From Flavobacterium gilvum (GTDB taxonomy: Bacteria > Bacteroidota > Bacteroidia > Flavobacteriales > Flavobacteriaceae): a stretch of 64,000 nucleotides of DNA. Made by a program: the position numbers and the translations under genes. The notes beneath the pieces are model-generated. The model worked only from the letters and a program-made list of their open reading frames with translations. It was not told the origin of the DNA and ran no database searches. The stretch is taken from positions 682,001-746,000 of the forward strand of contig NZ_CP017479.1 of assembly GCF_001761465.1 (NCBI RefSeq), read 5' to 3'. Positions within the stretch are counted from its first letter, which is position 1, and each line of letters opens with the position of its first letter. Shown here piece by piece: positions 1 to 8,805 of the stretch.

Positions 1-2772
1 GTATCACATTACCAAATTCGATTGCTTCCAATTGATGCGTTCCCCACATCAAGGCTTCCTTTTGGGCAATTTTTATACTTTTGGGATTCAACATTTCTGA
101 AACCACGGGAATATTTTTGGAAGTATCGATATGTTTCTCCTTTTTAGACAATTTTACTGAACTCCCAAATTCATGTTCTAATTTATTTTCATCATAAAGA
201 CCTTTGTGGTGTAAATATTTTATAAAAAACGAAGCCATATTGCTTGGATATTCTCCATCTTTTTTTGGTTTTATATTTTGTGAAATAACATACAATTGCT
301 CTTCGGCTCTTGTTAATGCAACGTATAACACATTTATATTATCCAACAATTCTTCCTGCTTTTTTAAATTATAAACCGCCGAAGCTTCTTCTCCAAATTC
401 TTCGATAGCACTACTATTATCTACAAGTACCTTTGGCATATCCAAATCTTTTTCTTCCGCATTGAGCCACAACTTATCTTTTGGTTTTCTGTTATAATCT
501 TCTTCGGCAAAAGGCATGATTACAACTGGAAATTCCAACCCTTTTGATTTATGAATTGTCATGATTCGAACCGCATTTGTCCCTTCGGGCGAAGGAATAC
601 TAAATTTCTCCGAATTTTTATCCCAATAATTCAAAAAATCTGAAATTCCTGCTTGATTGCGAACATCCCGTTCCAAAACAATATCCAAAAAATATTGAAC
701 GTAAGCATTCCCCTCCCCCCGTCTCCTTGGGAGGTAGTTGGGGGGAGGAATTTTGAAACAATAATTTCGACCGCCTCGTACAGTGATTTTTTTCTAATAT
801 TTTGAAAAGAAAGTTCAACGTTACAGTTTTCAAGCCATTTTTCGAAAGCCCTTTCCTCTTTCAACTCCATCCCTTTGGCAATGAAATCGTGAACGGGTAA
901 TTCATTTTGCTTTTTTTGTGCCAAATATTGCAAAAAGTTGGCTTTTGACTCTAAATCCGAACTGTTCTTCAAATACTTTAATATATTGATAATCAATCGA
1001 ACTTCAGTCGCATTCTGAATCATCAATGTTTCTGAGGACAAAAGCGGGATCCCTTGCTCTGTCATATAATTGGCAACTGCAATTCCCTGACTTCTTTTTC
1101 TGGTTAGAATCACAATGTCTTTGTATTCAAACCCTTCTTTTAGAACTTTTTGAATTGTATTTAATGTTGCCAAAACATACAAATCTGCTTTATCCAAAAC
1201 CTCTTCGTCCTCTTCTGGATTTTCAATTTCGGACAAAAAAGAAATATTTACATAACCGCCTACTTTATCATTTATCTTTTGATGGCTATGATTTTCGTAT
1301 AAATCTTTATAATCGGGATTACTGAATTCATTAGACAATAATTGAAAAAAATCATTATTGAACTCAATTACCTCCGAATAACTTCTATAATTTTTATCTA
1401 AATGTTCTAATTTTTTCTCAGGATTACTGAATGGATTTTGGTCTTTACTCAACTCAATAAACTGCTCCGCTTTTCCGCCACGCCAACGGTAAATAGACTG
1501 TTTTGGATCGCCAACAATCATCAAAGTTCCTTTTTGACCCGAATCATCCTGCCCCGCGAGCGCATTATCAATAAGCGGAATCAGGTTTTGCCATTGCATT
1601 TCGGAAGTGTCCTGAAATTCGTCTATAAAAAAGTGACGATACCGCTCACCCAATCGTTCATATATAAAAGGAGCGGGTTGATTTTGTATTTCGTTGTGAA
1701 TAATCGCATTGAATTCGGAAATCGAAAGAACATTTTGCTCGCTTTGAATTTTGGCCAATTCATTGCTTACCGTATTTAATAATGATAACGGAGTGATATT
1801 TTTAAGGAACGCTTTATAAAAATTTCGTTTTTCAAAATTCTTGTAAATTCCCGAAAGAGTCTGCAGTAAAACTGGAATAATATTTTCTATTACCGCTCGG
1901 TCTTTTGCTGTTTTATTGATGGCTATGTCCTCAAACTCCCGAAACATTTTATTCTTGGAATTAAATTTTCCATCCACAATGCTTTGAAGATGGTTGGGAA
2001 AAGTTCCTCTTGAGAATGATTTTAAATCAATGCCATTTTTGTCAATTAATGACAACGATTCATTGGCGAGATTTGAATTTTCTTTTTCTAAATCTTTGCA
2101 AACCTGATCTAATTTTTCCTTTACGACTATAAAATCACTTATGGATTTATCTTGAAAATGAGTAATTTCATTTCGGTTGTTTTCATTGAGGACTAATTTT
2201 CCCGTTTCCAAAATCTCCCGCGAGATATCCCAAGATTTATCATCATCGGTTTTTTCCATCGTAAAATCGATGAGCAATTTGGTCAAGGTTTCATCTTCTC
2301 CGGCTTGCGCAATGATGGCATCAACCGCCTCGGTTAATAGGTTTTCGGTGTCCAAAGTCACTTCAAAAGTCATGGGCAATCCCAAATCGTGTGCAAAAGC
2401 ACGAATTACTTTATGTGTAAATTTATCAATAGTCGATATGTCAAAAGCCGCATAATTATGAATAATATGCTTGATGATTTGCTGGGATTTTGTTTTAATC
2501 TGAATTATGGAAAGCCCAGTATCTACAGCCAAATCTTGCATCAAATCTGAAGCTTTTGCGTTTGGCTCGTCTTTGGTAAATTCTGATAAGCTGCCTACAA
2601 TTCGGCTTTTCATTTCGTGCACCGCTTTGTTGGTAAATGTAATGGCCAATATATTGCGGTAAGCGTCGTTCTTGCTAGCCGTCAGAATTATTTTGAGGTA
2701 TTCTTTTACAAGCGCGTAGGTTTTTCCGGAACCTGCAGAGGCATCATATATGGCAAAAGACGGTCTTTCCAT
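1..2772 (-). pseudogene. AddA/RecB-like UvrD-family helicase-nuclease, frame interrupted by a palindromic insertion; 3' end beyond window
   Basis: Superfamily I helicase of the AddA/RecB type, which processes double-strand breaks for recombination. The first segment (2772 down to about 751) shows Walker A ASAGSGKT near residue 12, an ITFTNKAVHEM motif near 45, Walker B FFIDEFQDTSEMQW and GDPKQSIYRWRGG. After about 675 codons the frame enters the palindrome at 707-751 and then runs into a stop at 631. The true continuation lies in another frame from about 709 to 1: NAYVQYFLDIVLERDV, then the helicase motif VRIMTIHKSKGLEFPVV, a LYVALTRAEEQLYV motif and the start of a nuclease-like domain (MWGTHQLEAIEFGN), leaving the window. 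The insert is 41 bp, one short of a multiple of three; one extra base, for example in the six-G tract, would restore a full frame. It is therefore a disrupted gene, a phase-variable gene or a homopolymer sequencing error. The two segments themselves are clear; the functional state is not. Confidence 0.85.
707..751. repeat. Palindromic element inserted in a coding frame (Rickettsia-palindromic-element-like)
   Basis: A GC-rich palindrome in AT-rich DNA. The outer arms are CCTCCCCCC and GGGGGGAGG, the inner stem is CTCC/GGAG around a CAA loop, and the ends carry ATTCC/GGAAT-type arms. It lies exactly between the helicase residues EIIVSK and NAYVQY, which are adjacent in the inferred uninterrupted protein. 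Read on the minus strand it encodes FLPPTTSQGDGG. Size, symmetry and position inside a protein-coding frame resemble Rickettsia palindromic elements; the relationship is an analogy, not a homology claim. Confidence 0.8.
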
Positions 2773-2838
2773 TTGGATTTGGATTGTTGATTAATGATTA
2801 TTGATAATGCACTAAAACTTCTTCAAAGCTCAAATGCC

Positions 2839-2916
2839 CTAGCCCCGATAGAAGCGACATCCTTTATGTTTTTTCTTTAAAAACATAAAGATATAGCGGA
2901 TAGCGGGAAATAGCTC
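2839..2916. repeat. Imperfect inverted repeat of a type dispersed in Flavobacteriia
   Basis: The arms begin with AGCCCCGATAGAAGCGACAT and end with ATAGCGGATAGCGGGAAATA, closing on CTTTATGTTTTT / AAAAACATAAAG around a short TCTTT loop. I recognise this from memory as a palindrome often found between flavobacterial genes, probably acting as a terminator or mRNA stabiliser. It lies in the divergent interval between the helicase gene and sod. The rest of that interval (2773-3054) holds only promoter-like sequence. Confidence 0.6.
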
Positions 2917-3010
2917 CTAATCATCAGGATTTACATAATCTGTATTGTTCTATAACTTTATTTGATAAAATTATAACAAAATAGAATTTTCTATTCCAAA
3001 GTTAAATGTT

Positions 3011-3018
3011 TAATTTTG
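3011..3018 (+). promoter_or_regulatory. Putative -7 box of sod
   Basis: TAATTTTG matches the Bacteroidota -7 consensus TAnnTTTG. Transcription would start near 3024, about 30 nt before the ATG at 3055 and after the in-frame ATG at 3016, which argues for the shorter protein start. No clear -33 TTG is seen. Confidence 0.45.
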
Positions 3019-3054
3019 AATAAAATATTTATAAATCATTTAACAACTACAATT

Positions 3055-3660
3055 ATGGCTTTTGAATTACCACAATTACCTTATGCGTATGACGCATTAG
3101 AACCTCATATTGACGCTCGTACAATGGAAATTCACCATTCAAAGCATCACAATGCATATACTACAAATTTGAATGCGGCTATTACCGGAACTGATTTGGA
3201 AGGTAAATCAATTGAAGATATCTTGACAAACCTTGATAAAAATAACGCTGCTGTTCGTAACAATGGTGGTGGTTTTTACAATCACAACTTGTTTTGGACT
3301 GTTATGGCTCCAAATGCAGGTGGACTTCCAACTGGCGAATTGCTAGCTGCTATTGAAAGTGCATTTGGTTCTTTTGATGAATTTAAAGCAAGATTTGCTA
3401 AAGCTGGTGCTACACAATTTGGTTCTGGATGGGCTTGGTTATGTGTAAAAGACGGAAAGCTTGATGTTTGTGGAACTCCAAATCAAGACAACCCTTTGAT
3501 GCCAGGAGTTGGTTGCGGAGGAACTCCAATTCTTGGAATGGATGTTTGGGAACACGCTTACTACTTGAACTATCAAAACAGAAGACCTGATTATATTGAG
3601 GCTTTCTTTAATGTGATTAACTGGGCAGAAGTTGCAAGACGTTTTGCGCTAGTGAAGTAA
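3055..3660 (+). CDS. sod: Superoxide dismutase, Fe/Mn family
   Basis: Cytoplasmic dismutation of superoxide to oxygen and hydrogen peroxide. The 201-residue protein starts [20 protein letters not shown], the usual N-terminus of the family. Metal ligands are visible as His in [10 protein letters not shown], His in [10 protein letters not shown] and Asp and His in DVWEHAYY, and GSGWAWL is the conserved active-site region. An upstream in-frame ATG at 3016 would add 13 residues unlike the family and would lie before the predicted transcription start, so 3055 is preferred. Fe versus Mn use cannot be decided by eye. Monocistronic, followed by its own terminator. Confidence 0.95.
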   Translation: MAFELPQLPYAYDALEPHIDARTMEIHHSKHHNAYTTNLNAAITGTDLEGKSIEDILTNLDKNNAAVRNNGGGFYNHNLFWTVMAPNAGGLPTGELLAAIESAFGSFDEFKARFAKAGATQFGSGWAWLCVKDGKLDVCGTPNQDNPLMPGVGCGGTPILGMDVWEHAYYLNYQNRRPDYIEAFFNVINWAEVARRFALVK

Positions 3661-3684
3661 GAAAACAGAATAAAGAATATAGAG

Positions 3685-3723
3685 AATAGACGGATGAACT
3701 TATGTTTGTTCGTCTATTTTTTT
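3685..3723 (+). terminator. Intrinsic terminator of sod
   Basis: AATAGACG(GAT)GAAC pairs with GTTCGTCTATT around a short loop, with a three-base bulge, followed by a run of seven T. Confidence 0.75.
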
Positions 3724-3797
3724 ATAAACCAACTTCAATCTTTTTCTCTTTTTTCTATGCTCTATTTTCTATCATCTTTTTTTGACTTTAAGCCAAT

Positions 3798-3872
3798 AAA
3801 AAAGGTGAAATGTTACTTTCACCCTTTTTGCCCCAAATCTACCATAAATTTAACCTACTAAAAATTATGGTA
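3798..3872 (-). ncRNA. Putative small RNA, array copy 1
   Basis: Read on the minus strand: a -7-like box TACATTTG (3882-3875), then a hairpin TACCATAA/TTATGGTA, a linker ATTTGGGGCAAAAA, then an intrinsic terminator GGTGAAA-loop-TTTCACC ending in six T. In this copy the base of the first stem has changed (GTACC in place of CTACC), but eight pairs remain. Function unknown. Confidence 0.5.
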
Positions 3873-3986
3873 CTCAAATGTACTTTGAAATAAAGTAGTA
3901 TGCCATTATTTTCGATGAATGTCTCAAATATTCGTTTAACAGTTAATTTCCTGGTTATAGACAAATTAACCTCAGTTTATTCCAAT

Positions 3987-4062
3987 AAAAAAGGTGAAAT
4001 GTTACTTTCACCCTTTTTGCCCCAAATCTACCATAAATTTAACCTACTAAAAATTATGGTAG
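3987..4062 (-). ncRNA. Putative small RNA, array copy 2
   Basis: Same architecture as copy 1: box TACATTTG at 4071-4064, perfect nine-pair stem CTACCATAA/TTATGGTAG, identical linker, and a terminator with a run of T. No -33 TTG is evident at the usual distance, so promoter activity is an inference from the -7 box alone. Confidence 0.5.
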
Positions 4063-4175
4063 TCAAATGTACTTTGAAATAAAGTAGTATGCCATTATTT
4101 TCGATGAATGTCGTAAATATTCGTTTAACAGTTAATTTTTTGATTATAAGATAATTAACCCCAATTTATTCCAAT

Positions 4176-4251
4176 AAAAAAGGTGAAATGTTACTTTCAC
4201 CCTTTTTGCCCCAAATCTACCATAAATTTAACCTACTAAAAATTATGGTAG
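4176..4251 (-). ncRNA. Putative small RNA, array copy 3
   Basis: Box TACATTTG at 4260-4253, perfect CTACCATAA/TTATGGTAG stem, linker ATTTGGGGCAAAAA and terminator, all identical to copy 2. Differences between copies 2 and 3 fall in the spacer between units. Confidence 0.5.
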
Positions 4252-4363
4252 TCAAATGTACTTTGAAATTAAGTAGTATACTATTATTTTCGATGAATGT
4301 CGTAAATACTCGTTTAACAGTTAATTTCCTTATTATAAGCAAATTATCTCGATTTATTCCAAT

Positions 4364-4438
4364 AAAAAAGGTGAAATGTTACTTTCACCCTTTTTGCCCC
4401 AAATCTACCATAAACTTAACCTACTAAAATTATGGTAG
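4364..4438 (-). ncRNA. Putative small RNA, array copy 4 (first on the minus strand)
   Basis: This copy has the best promoter box, TATATTTGC at 4448-4440, matching the Bacteroidota TAnnTTTG(C) consensus. The repeat stops right upstream of it. The hairpin stem is unchanged, while the loop has one deletion and one A-to-G change (minus strand); variation confined to the loop is what a conserved RNA would show. The terminator is intact. Confidence 0.55.
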
Positions 4439-4516
4439 AGCAAATATACATTGAACTGCCGTGTTTTTATAATAAAGTCGACAAAACACGCACAAAACCG
4501 TTAAACGGTAATTTTG

Positions 4517-6415
4517 TTAATATGCTCTTGCATCTTTTCCTTCATAGAAGTTCATAAATGCTCTGTTAACCACTCTATTTCCTCCATGAGTTGGGTAATT
4601 TCCTGTGAAATACCAATCTCCTAAATTTTTAGGACAAGCGATATGTAAATCTTCAACAGACTGGAAAATAATTTTTACTTCTGCTTTAATTTCAGATGAA
4701 CTTAACATTTCGGCAATTTTATCCGAAATCTCCTGATCTGTAAAAGGCTCATAAATAGCAGTAACATAATTTACCACTTCGCTATCGATGAAATTTTCCT
4801 GGGCTTTACATTTGGTATAAACTTCATCAACAATATGATATAAGTTTCTTTCTCTCAACAATTCCAATGCCGCTCTAAAGGCAACAAGTCCTTCGAGTTT
4901 TGCCATGTCAATTCCGTAACAATCAGGAAAACGTATCTGTGGCGCAGAGGAAACAATTACTATTCTTTTTGGATTCAAACGATCCATCATTTTGATAATA
5001 CTCATTTTAAGAGTTGTTCCCCTTACAATACTATCATCAATAATTACAAGATTATCTGTAGGTTTTATTACACCATAAGTCACATCATAAACGTGTGCCA
5101 CCAAGTCATCTCTACTGCTATCTTCGGTAATAAATGTTCTAAGCTTAGCATCTTTAATGGCTACTTTTTCGGTTCTGATTTTTACAGAAAGTAATTTCTC
5201 CAAAGATTCTTCGTCTAAAGTATCTTTATTTTCAAGGATATAATTTTTCTTTCTTTGGTTTAAGAAATCCTGAGCCGCCTCTACCAATCCGTAAAAAGAA
5301 GTCTCTGCCGTATTTGGAATGTATGAAAAAACAGTATTGTCTGTATCACTATCGATAGATTTCAATACTGATGGCAAAATAAGTTTTCCTAAATTCTTTC
5401 TTTCCTGATAAATTTCGGCATCACTACCTCGTGAAAAATAAATACGTTCAAAAGAACATGCTTTTTTTACAGTTGGTTCCAAAATTTGGTTCATGGTAAC
5501 TTTTCCGTTTTTCTTGATAATCAAGGCATTTCCTGGATCAATTTCCTGAACGCTTTCAAAAGGCACATTAAATACCGTTTGAATAACTGGTCGCTCCGAA
5601 GCCACAACTACCATTTCGTCATCCTGATAGAAATAGGCAGGACGAATTCCGGCTGGATCTCTAAAAACAAAAGCATCTCCATGTCCTAAAAGACCAGCCA
5701 TAGCATATCCTCCATCGAGATTTTTGGCAGAACGCGCCAATATTTTTGCAATATCCAAACGCTCTGCAATTACCGGCGAAGCTTCTCTTTTGGAATACCC
5801 CTCAGCTTTACAATCCTGATATAATTGCATTACTTCTTTATCAAGGAAGTGACCAATTTTTTCCATTACGGTAACGGTATCAGCCATCTCTTTTGGGTGT
5901 TGTCCTAACTCAACCAAATTTTGAAAAAGTTCTTTAACATTCGTCATATTAAAATTCCCTGCCAAAATAAGGTTACGGTGCATCCAGTTACTTTGACGCA
6001 AAAAAGGATGTACGCTTTCGATACTATTTTTCCCAAAAGTCCCATAACGAACGTGACCTAAAAATAATTCTCCAACATACGGAATATTGGATTTCAATTG
6101 GGCAACATCATCAGCATACTCCGGATGGTCAACCATCACTTCGTTTATTCTTTCATTTATCTGTTTAAAAACATCCTGAATGGGCTGCGAATGATTGGAA
6201 CGTACTCTACTGATGTATCTCTCACCGGGTTCCACATCCATCTTTATACTTGCAAAACCCGCACCATCCTGACCTCGATTGTGCTGTTTCTCCATCATCA
6301 GGTACATTTTTTGAATACCGTAAAAAGCTGTTCCGTACTTTTCTTTATAGTATTCAAGGGGTTTTAAAAGTCTAACTAAAGCTATTCCACATTCGTGTTT
6401 TAAAGCGTCGCTCAT
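4517..6415 (-). CDS. purF: Amidophosphoribosyltransferase (long Bacteroidota form)
   Basis: First committed step of purine synthesis: PRPP plus glutamine to phosphoribosylamine. The class II glutamine amidotransferase nucleophile is Cys9 (KHECGIAL), which becomes N-terminal after removal of eight residues. QHNRGQDGAGFAS and a GHVRYGTFG motif belong to the glutaminase domain. The phosphoribosyltransferase PRPP loop is VIIDDSIVRGTTLKMS near residue 450. The 632 residues exceed the roughly 500 of the E. coli enzyme; extra sequence lies around residues 370-410 and at the C-terminus, and I have seen this long form in flavobacteria. Purine synthesis is also represented by purN nearby on the same strand, though not in the same operon. 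Confidence 0.92.
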   Translation of the reverse strand: MSDALKHECGIALVRLLKPLEYYKEKYGTAFYGIQKMYLMMEKQHNRGQDGAGFASIKMDVEPGERYISRVRSNHSQPIQDVFKQINERINEVMVDHPEYADDVAQLKSNIPYVGELFLGHVRYGTFGKNSIESVHPFLRQSNWMHRNLILAGNFNMTNVKELFQNLVELGQHPKEMADTVTVMEKIGHFLDKEVMQLYQDCKAEGYSKREASPVIAERLDIAKILARSAKNLDGGYAMAGLLGHGDAFVFRDPAGIRPAYFYQDDEMVVVASERPVIQTVFNVPFESVQEIDPGNALIIKKNGKVTMNQILEPTVKKACSFERIYFSRGSDAEIYQERKNLGKLILPSVLKSIDSDTDNTVFSYIPNTAETSFYGLVEAAQDFLNQRKKNYILENKDTLDEESLEKLLSVKIRTEKVAIKDAKLRTFITEDSSRDDLVAHVYDVTYGVIKPTDNLVIIDDSIVRGTTLKMSIIKMMDRLNPKRIVIVSSAPQIRFPDCYGIDMAKLEGLVAFRAALELLRERNLYHIVDEVYTKCKAQENFIDSEVVNYVTAIYEPFTDQEISDKIAEMLSSSEIKAEVKIIFQSVEDLHIACPKNLGDWYFTGNYPTHGGNRVVNRAFMNFYEGKDARAY

Positions 6416-6526
6416 TGTTTGTATTGATTTGTAGTTATTGGTTTATTATGAATGTTTTAATCGTCTATCGCTTTTAAATACGATGCAAATTCGTACTCTT
6501 TCTTATAAATATTGACTGTCCTAATT

Positions 6527-6550
6527 AAAAAAAGCCTCATAAAGAGGCTT
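6527..6550 (-). terminator. Intrinsic terminator of the PfkB kinase gene
   Basis: Minus strand AAGCCTC-TTTAT-GAGGCTT followed by seven T, placed directly after the kinase stop codon. It also separates the kinase gene from purF. Confidence 0.85.
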
Positions 6551-6557
6551 AAAAATA

Positions 6558-7481
6558 TTATATTTCTATTTCAAACTGAGTCAGAGATTTAAACTGTTTC
6601 AATCTCTCGACCACTTCTTTTTTATCTAATTTAATCATTCGCTCGGTTCCAAATTTCTCAACACAGAAAGAAGCCAAATTAGAACCATGGATTATTGCAT
6701 TTTTCATATTATCAAAAGAAACATTCTCACTTTGAGCAATAAATCCCGAAAAACCACCGGCAAAAGTATCTCCAGCTCCTGTTGGATCAAAAACTTCCTC
6801 TAGCGGTAACGCCGGCGCAAAGAAAACTTCCTCACCATGGAACAATAAAGCACCGTGTTCCCCTTTTTTGATTACAACATACTTTGGCCCCATTTGGTGA
6901 ATTTTTGCTGCTGCCTTTACCAAAGAATATTCTCCTGAAAGCTGACGCGCTTCTTCGTCATTTATCGTGATAACATCTACTCTTTTGATAATTGCCAATA
7001 ATTCTGGCAAAGCACAATCCATCCAAAAATTCATGGTATCAAGAACCACTAATTTTGGTTTGGTTTCCATTTGATCCAAAACACTGCTTTGTACCAATGG
7101 ATGCAAATTACCCAACATCACAACTTCTGCATTCTTATAATCCTGAGGAACCTTTGGCTGAAAATCGGCCAAAACATTAAGTTCGGTAACCAAAGTATCT
7201 CTTGAATTCAAATCGTTGTGATACAATCCGCTCCAGAAAAAAGTTTTACCTCCTTTTACGATTTCAATACCCGAAATATCAATATTTCTATCCGTCAGTA
7301 ATTTCAAATATTCTTCAGGAAAATCATCACCAACCACAGAAACTATAGCCGATTGCAAATTGAAAAAAGAAGCCGATATCCCTATATAAGTTGCCGCTCC
7401 TCCTAAAATTTTATCAGTTTTCCCAAAAGGAGTTTCAATTGCGTCGAAAGCTACTGTTCCAACAATCAATAATTTATTCAT
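6558..7481 (-). CDS. PfkB-family carbohydrate/nucleoside kinase
   Basis: Ribokinase-fold kinase of 307 residues. The N-terminal substrate motif is GGAATYIGIS near residue 27, and the ATP/catalytic motif DPTGAGDTFAGGF near residue 233 contains the catalytic Asp of the GAGD loop. The family phosphorylates sugars or nucleosides (ribokinase, fructokinase, adenosine kinase); the substrate cannot be read from the sequence. It has its own promoter (7505-7535) and terminator, so it is probably transcribed alone. The start at 7481 fits the promoter distance. Confidence 0.9.
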   Translation of the reverse strand: MNKLLIVGTVAFDAIETPFGKTDKILGGAATYIGISASFFNLQSAIVSVVGDDFPEEYLKLLTDRNIDISGIEIVKGGKTFFWSGLYHNDLNSRDTLVTELNVLADFQPKVPQDYKNAEVVMLGNLHPLVQSSVLDQMETKPKLVVLDTMNFWMDCALPELLAIIKRVDVITINDEEARQLSGEYSLVKAAAKIHQMGPKYVVIKKGEHGALLFHGEEVFFAPALPLEEVFDPTGAGDTFAGGFSGFIAQSENVSFDNMKNAIIHGSNLASFCVEKFGTERMIKLDKKEVVERLKQFKSLTQFEIEI

Positions 7482-7504
7482 TATGTGCGTTTCGAATTAG
7501 GGCG

Positions 7505-7535
7505 CAAAGATAGTCTATAAGTTGCAATATTGCAA
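7505..7535 (-). promoter_or_regulatory. Promoter of the PfkB kinase gene
   Basis: TTG (7535-7533), 20-nt spacer, TATCTTTGC (7512-7504). This is a close match to the Bacteroidota TTG-N17-23-TAnnTTTG pattern, 23 nt upstream of the ATG. Confidence 0.7.
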
Positions 7536-7556
7536 TGGGTTGAATTGGCAATATTT

Positions 7557-8036
7557 TTACAAAAGTTTTCCCTCTTCTTTTTCGTAGAATTCGTCAACTG
7601 AAAGCTGTTTTTGCATAGAAGCCATAACTGCTAACGCATCGCATCTTTCATTTTGAGGATGGTTATTATGACCTTTTATCCATTTAAAACCAACTCGATG
7701 CTTTCTATAAATAAGCAAAAAACGTTTCCACAAATCGGGATTTTTTTTTCCGGCAAATCCTTTTTTTTCCCAACCAAAAACCCATTTTTTTTCAACAGCA
7801 TCCACAACATATTTGGAATCTGAAACAACCAGAACAGTTGTATTCTCTTTTTTAAGCTTTTCCAAACCAACAATAACTGCCAACAACTCCATTCGATTAT
7901 TTGTTGTATGCCGAAAACCTTCATAAAATTCTTTTTTATATGGCTTGCCAACCCACTCCATAACGACTCCATATCCTCCATTTCCCGGATTCCCTTTGGC
8001 CGCACCATCTGTATATATATGTACGTCGTAATTCAA
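7557..8036 (-). CDS. rnhA: Ribonuclease HI
   Basis: Cleaves the RNA strand of RNA:DNA hybrids in the cytoplasm. The 159-residue length is standard for RNase HI. The four acidic catalytic residues are in place: Asp in IYTDGAAKGNPGNGG, Glu in NNRMELLAV, Asp in VSDSKYVV and Asp in NERCDALA. The gene lies 16 bp after purN on the same strand and is probably cotranscribed with it. An antisense ORF and an alternative-frame ORF over this region are not considered genes. Confidence 0.95.
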   Translation of the reverse strand: MNYDVHIYTDGAAKGNPGNGGYGVVMEWVGKPYKKEFYEGFRHTTNNRMELLAVIVGLEKLKKENTTVLVVSDSKYVVDAVEKKWVFGWEKKGFAGKKNPDLWKRFLLIYRKHRVGFKWIKGHNNHPQNERCDALAVMASMQKQLSVDEFYEKEEGKLL

Positions 8037-8052
8037 AATATGAAATTAGAAG

Positions 8053-8628
8053 TTAGAGATTCGACGTTGATGTCAAAAGATTTTCGATTACTGAAGGAAA
8101 ATAACGTTGTTCCAATTCATGGATTTTTTCAGCCACAACTTCGGGAGTATCGGTCGATAAAACAACAACACTTTTTTGAAAAATGACTGCACCTTCATCA
8201 TAGTTTTCATTAACATAATGAATTGTTATTCCGGTTTCTTTTTCCTTATTTTCAACTACGGCATTGTGAACATGCATTCCATACATTCCTTTTCCGCCAA
8301 ATTTTGGCAACAAAGCAGGATGAATATTTATTATACGATTTGGATAACTTTCTATCAAATCTTGCGGACATTTTAACAAAAATCCTGCTAATACGATTAA
8401 ATCAGGTTGAAACTTACTAACTTTTTGTAATAATTTTCCTGAATTTAATTCTTCTTTTGAAAAAATTTCGGTCGGAACATTCAATTTTTGAGCTTTTTCA
8501 AGAACACCTGCTTTCGAATTATTTGAAAAAACCGCCACTACGGTTCCGGTTGTATTTGTCCCAAAATATTCGATAATATTTTTAGCGTTAGTCCCCGATC
8601 CCGAAGCAAATATCAGTATTCTTTTCAT
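8053..8628 (-). CDS. purN: Phosphoribosylglycinamide formyltransferase (formyl-THF dependent)
   Basis: Transfers a formyl group from 10-formyltetrahydrofolate to GAR, third step of purine synthesis. The phosphate loop is ASGSGTNAKNI at residues 8-18. The active-site signature NIHPALLPKFGGKGMYG carries the catalytic Asn and His, and the catalytic Asp is in NENYDEGAVIFQ. Length 191 residues is typical. The gene is divergent from acpP, with both promoters in the 177-bp gap. Confidence 0.95.
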   Translation of the reverse strand: MKRILIFASGSGTNAKNIIEYFGTNTTGTVVAVFSNNSKAGVLEKAQKLNVPTEIFSKEELNSGKLLQKVSKFQPDLIVLAGFLLKCPQDLIESYPNRIINIHPALLPKFGGKGMYGMHVHNAVVENKEKETGITIHYVNENYDEGAVIFQKSVVVLSTDTPEVVAEKIHELEQRYFPSVIENLLTSTSNL

Positions 8629-8744
8629 AATTCTCTTTTTATTTTAATGCAAAAAAAAGAATAAAAAACGAAATTAAATAAGTTTCAGAAATCTTTGTTG
8701 AAATAAATTTTATAAATTAGTACACACATTTATTCACTAAATTG

Positions 8745-8774
8745 TTGTTTTAAAATAAAGTTGTTTTATTTTTG
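8745..8774 (+). promoter_or_regulatory. Promoter of acpP
   Basis: TTG (8745-8747), 19-nt spacer, TATTTTTG (8767-8774): an excellent Bacteroidota promoter, 31 nt upstream of the acpP ATG. Confidence 0.75.
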
Positions 8775-8805
8775 CCAACAAATTAAATTCTAAAATTAAA
8801 AGATT

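Larger units (their letters stand above)
3793..4448. repeat. 189-bp tandem repeat, about 3.4 copies
   Basis: Copies begin at 3793, 3982, 4171 and 4359 (periods 189, 189, 188) and differ at only a few positions. The last copy keeps only the first 90 bp or so, which is exactly the part holding the two hairpins and the promoter-like box described in the ncRNA entries. The interval lies between the convergent genes sod and purF. Short ORFs crossing the repeats (3900-4082, 4188-4427) are by-products of the repetition, not genes. Confidence 0.9.

Noticed and set aside
618..833. 71-codon minus-strand ORF over the palindrome
   Set aside because: It is the third frame over the helicase gene and matches neither of the two real helicase frames.
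3016..3054. Longer start for superoxide dismutase
   Set aside because: The extra 13 residues are unlike the family and would lie upstream of or at the predicted transcription start.
3900..4427. Short plus-strand ORFs of 60 and 79 codons in the tandem repeat
   Set aside because: They repeat the same peptide because the DNA is repeated, cross the terminator hairpins and have no ribosome-binding or protein-family features.
3793..4448. CRISPR array
   Set aside because: The units are 189 bp and nearly identical throughout, without variable spacers, and no cas genes are present.
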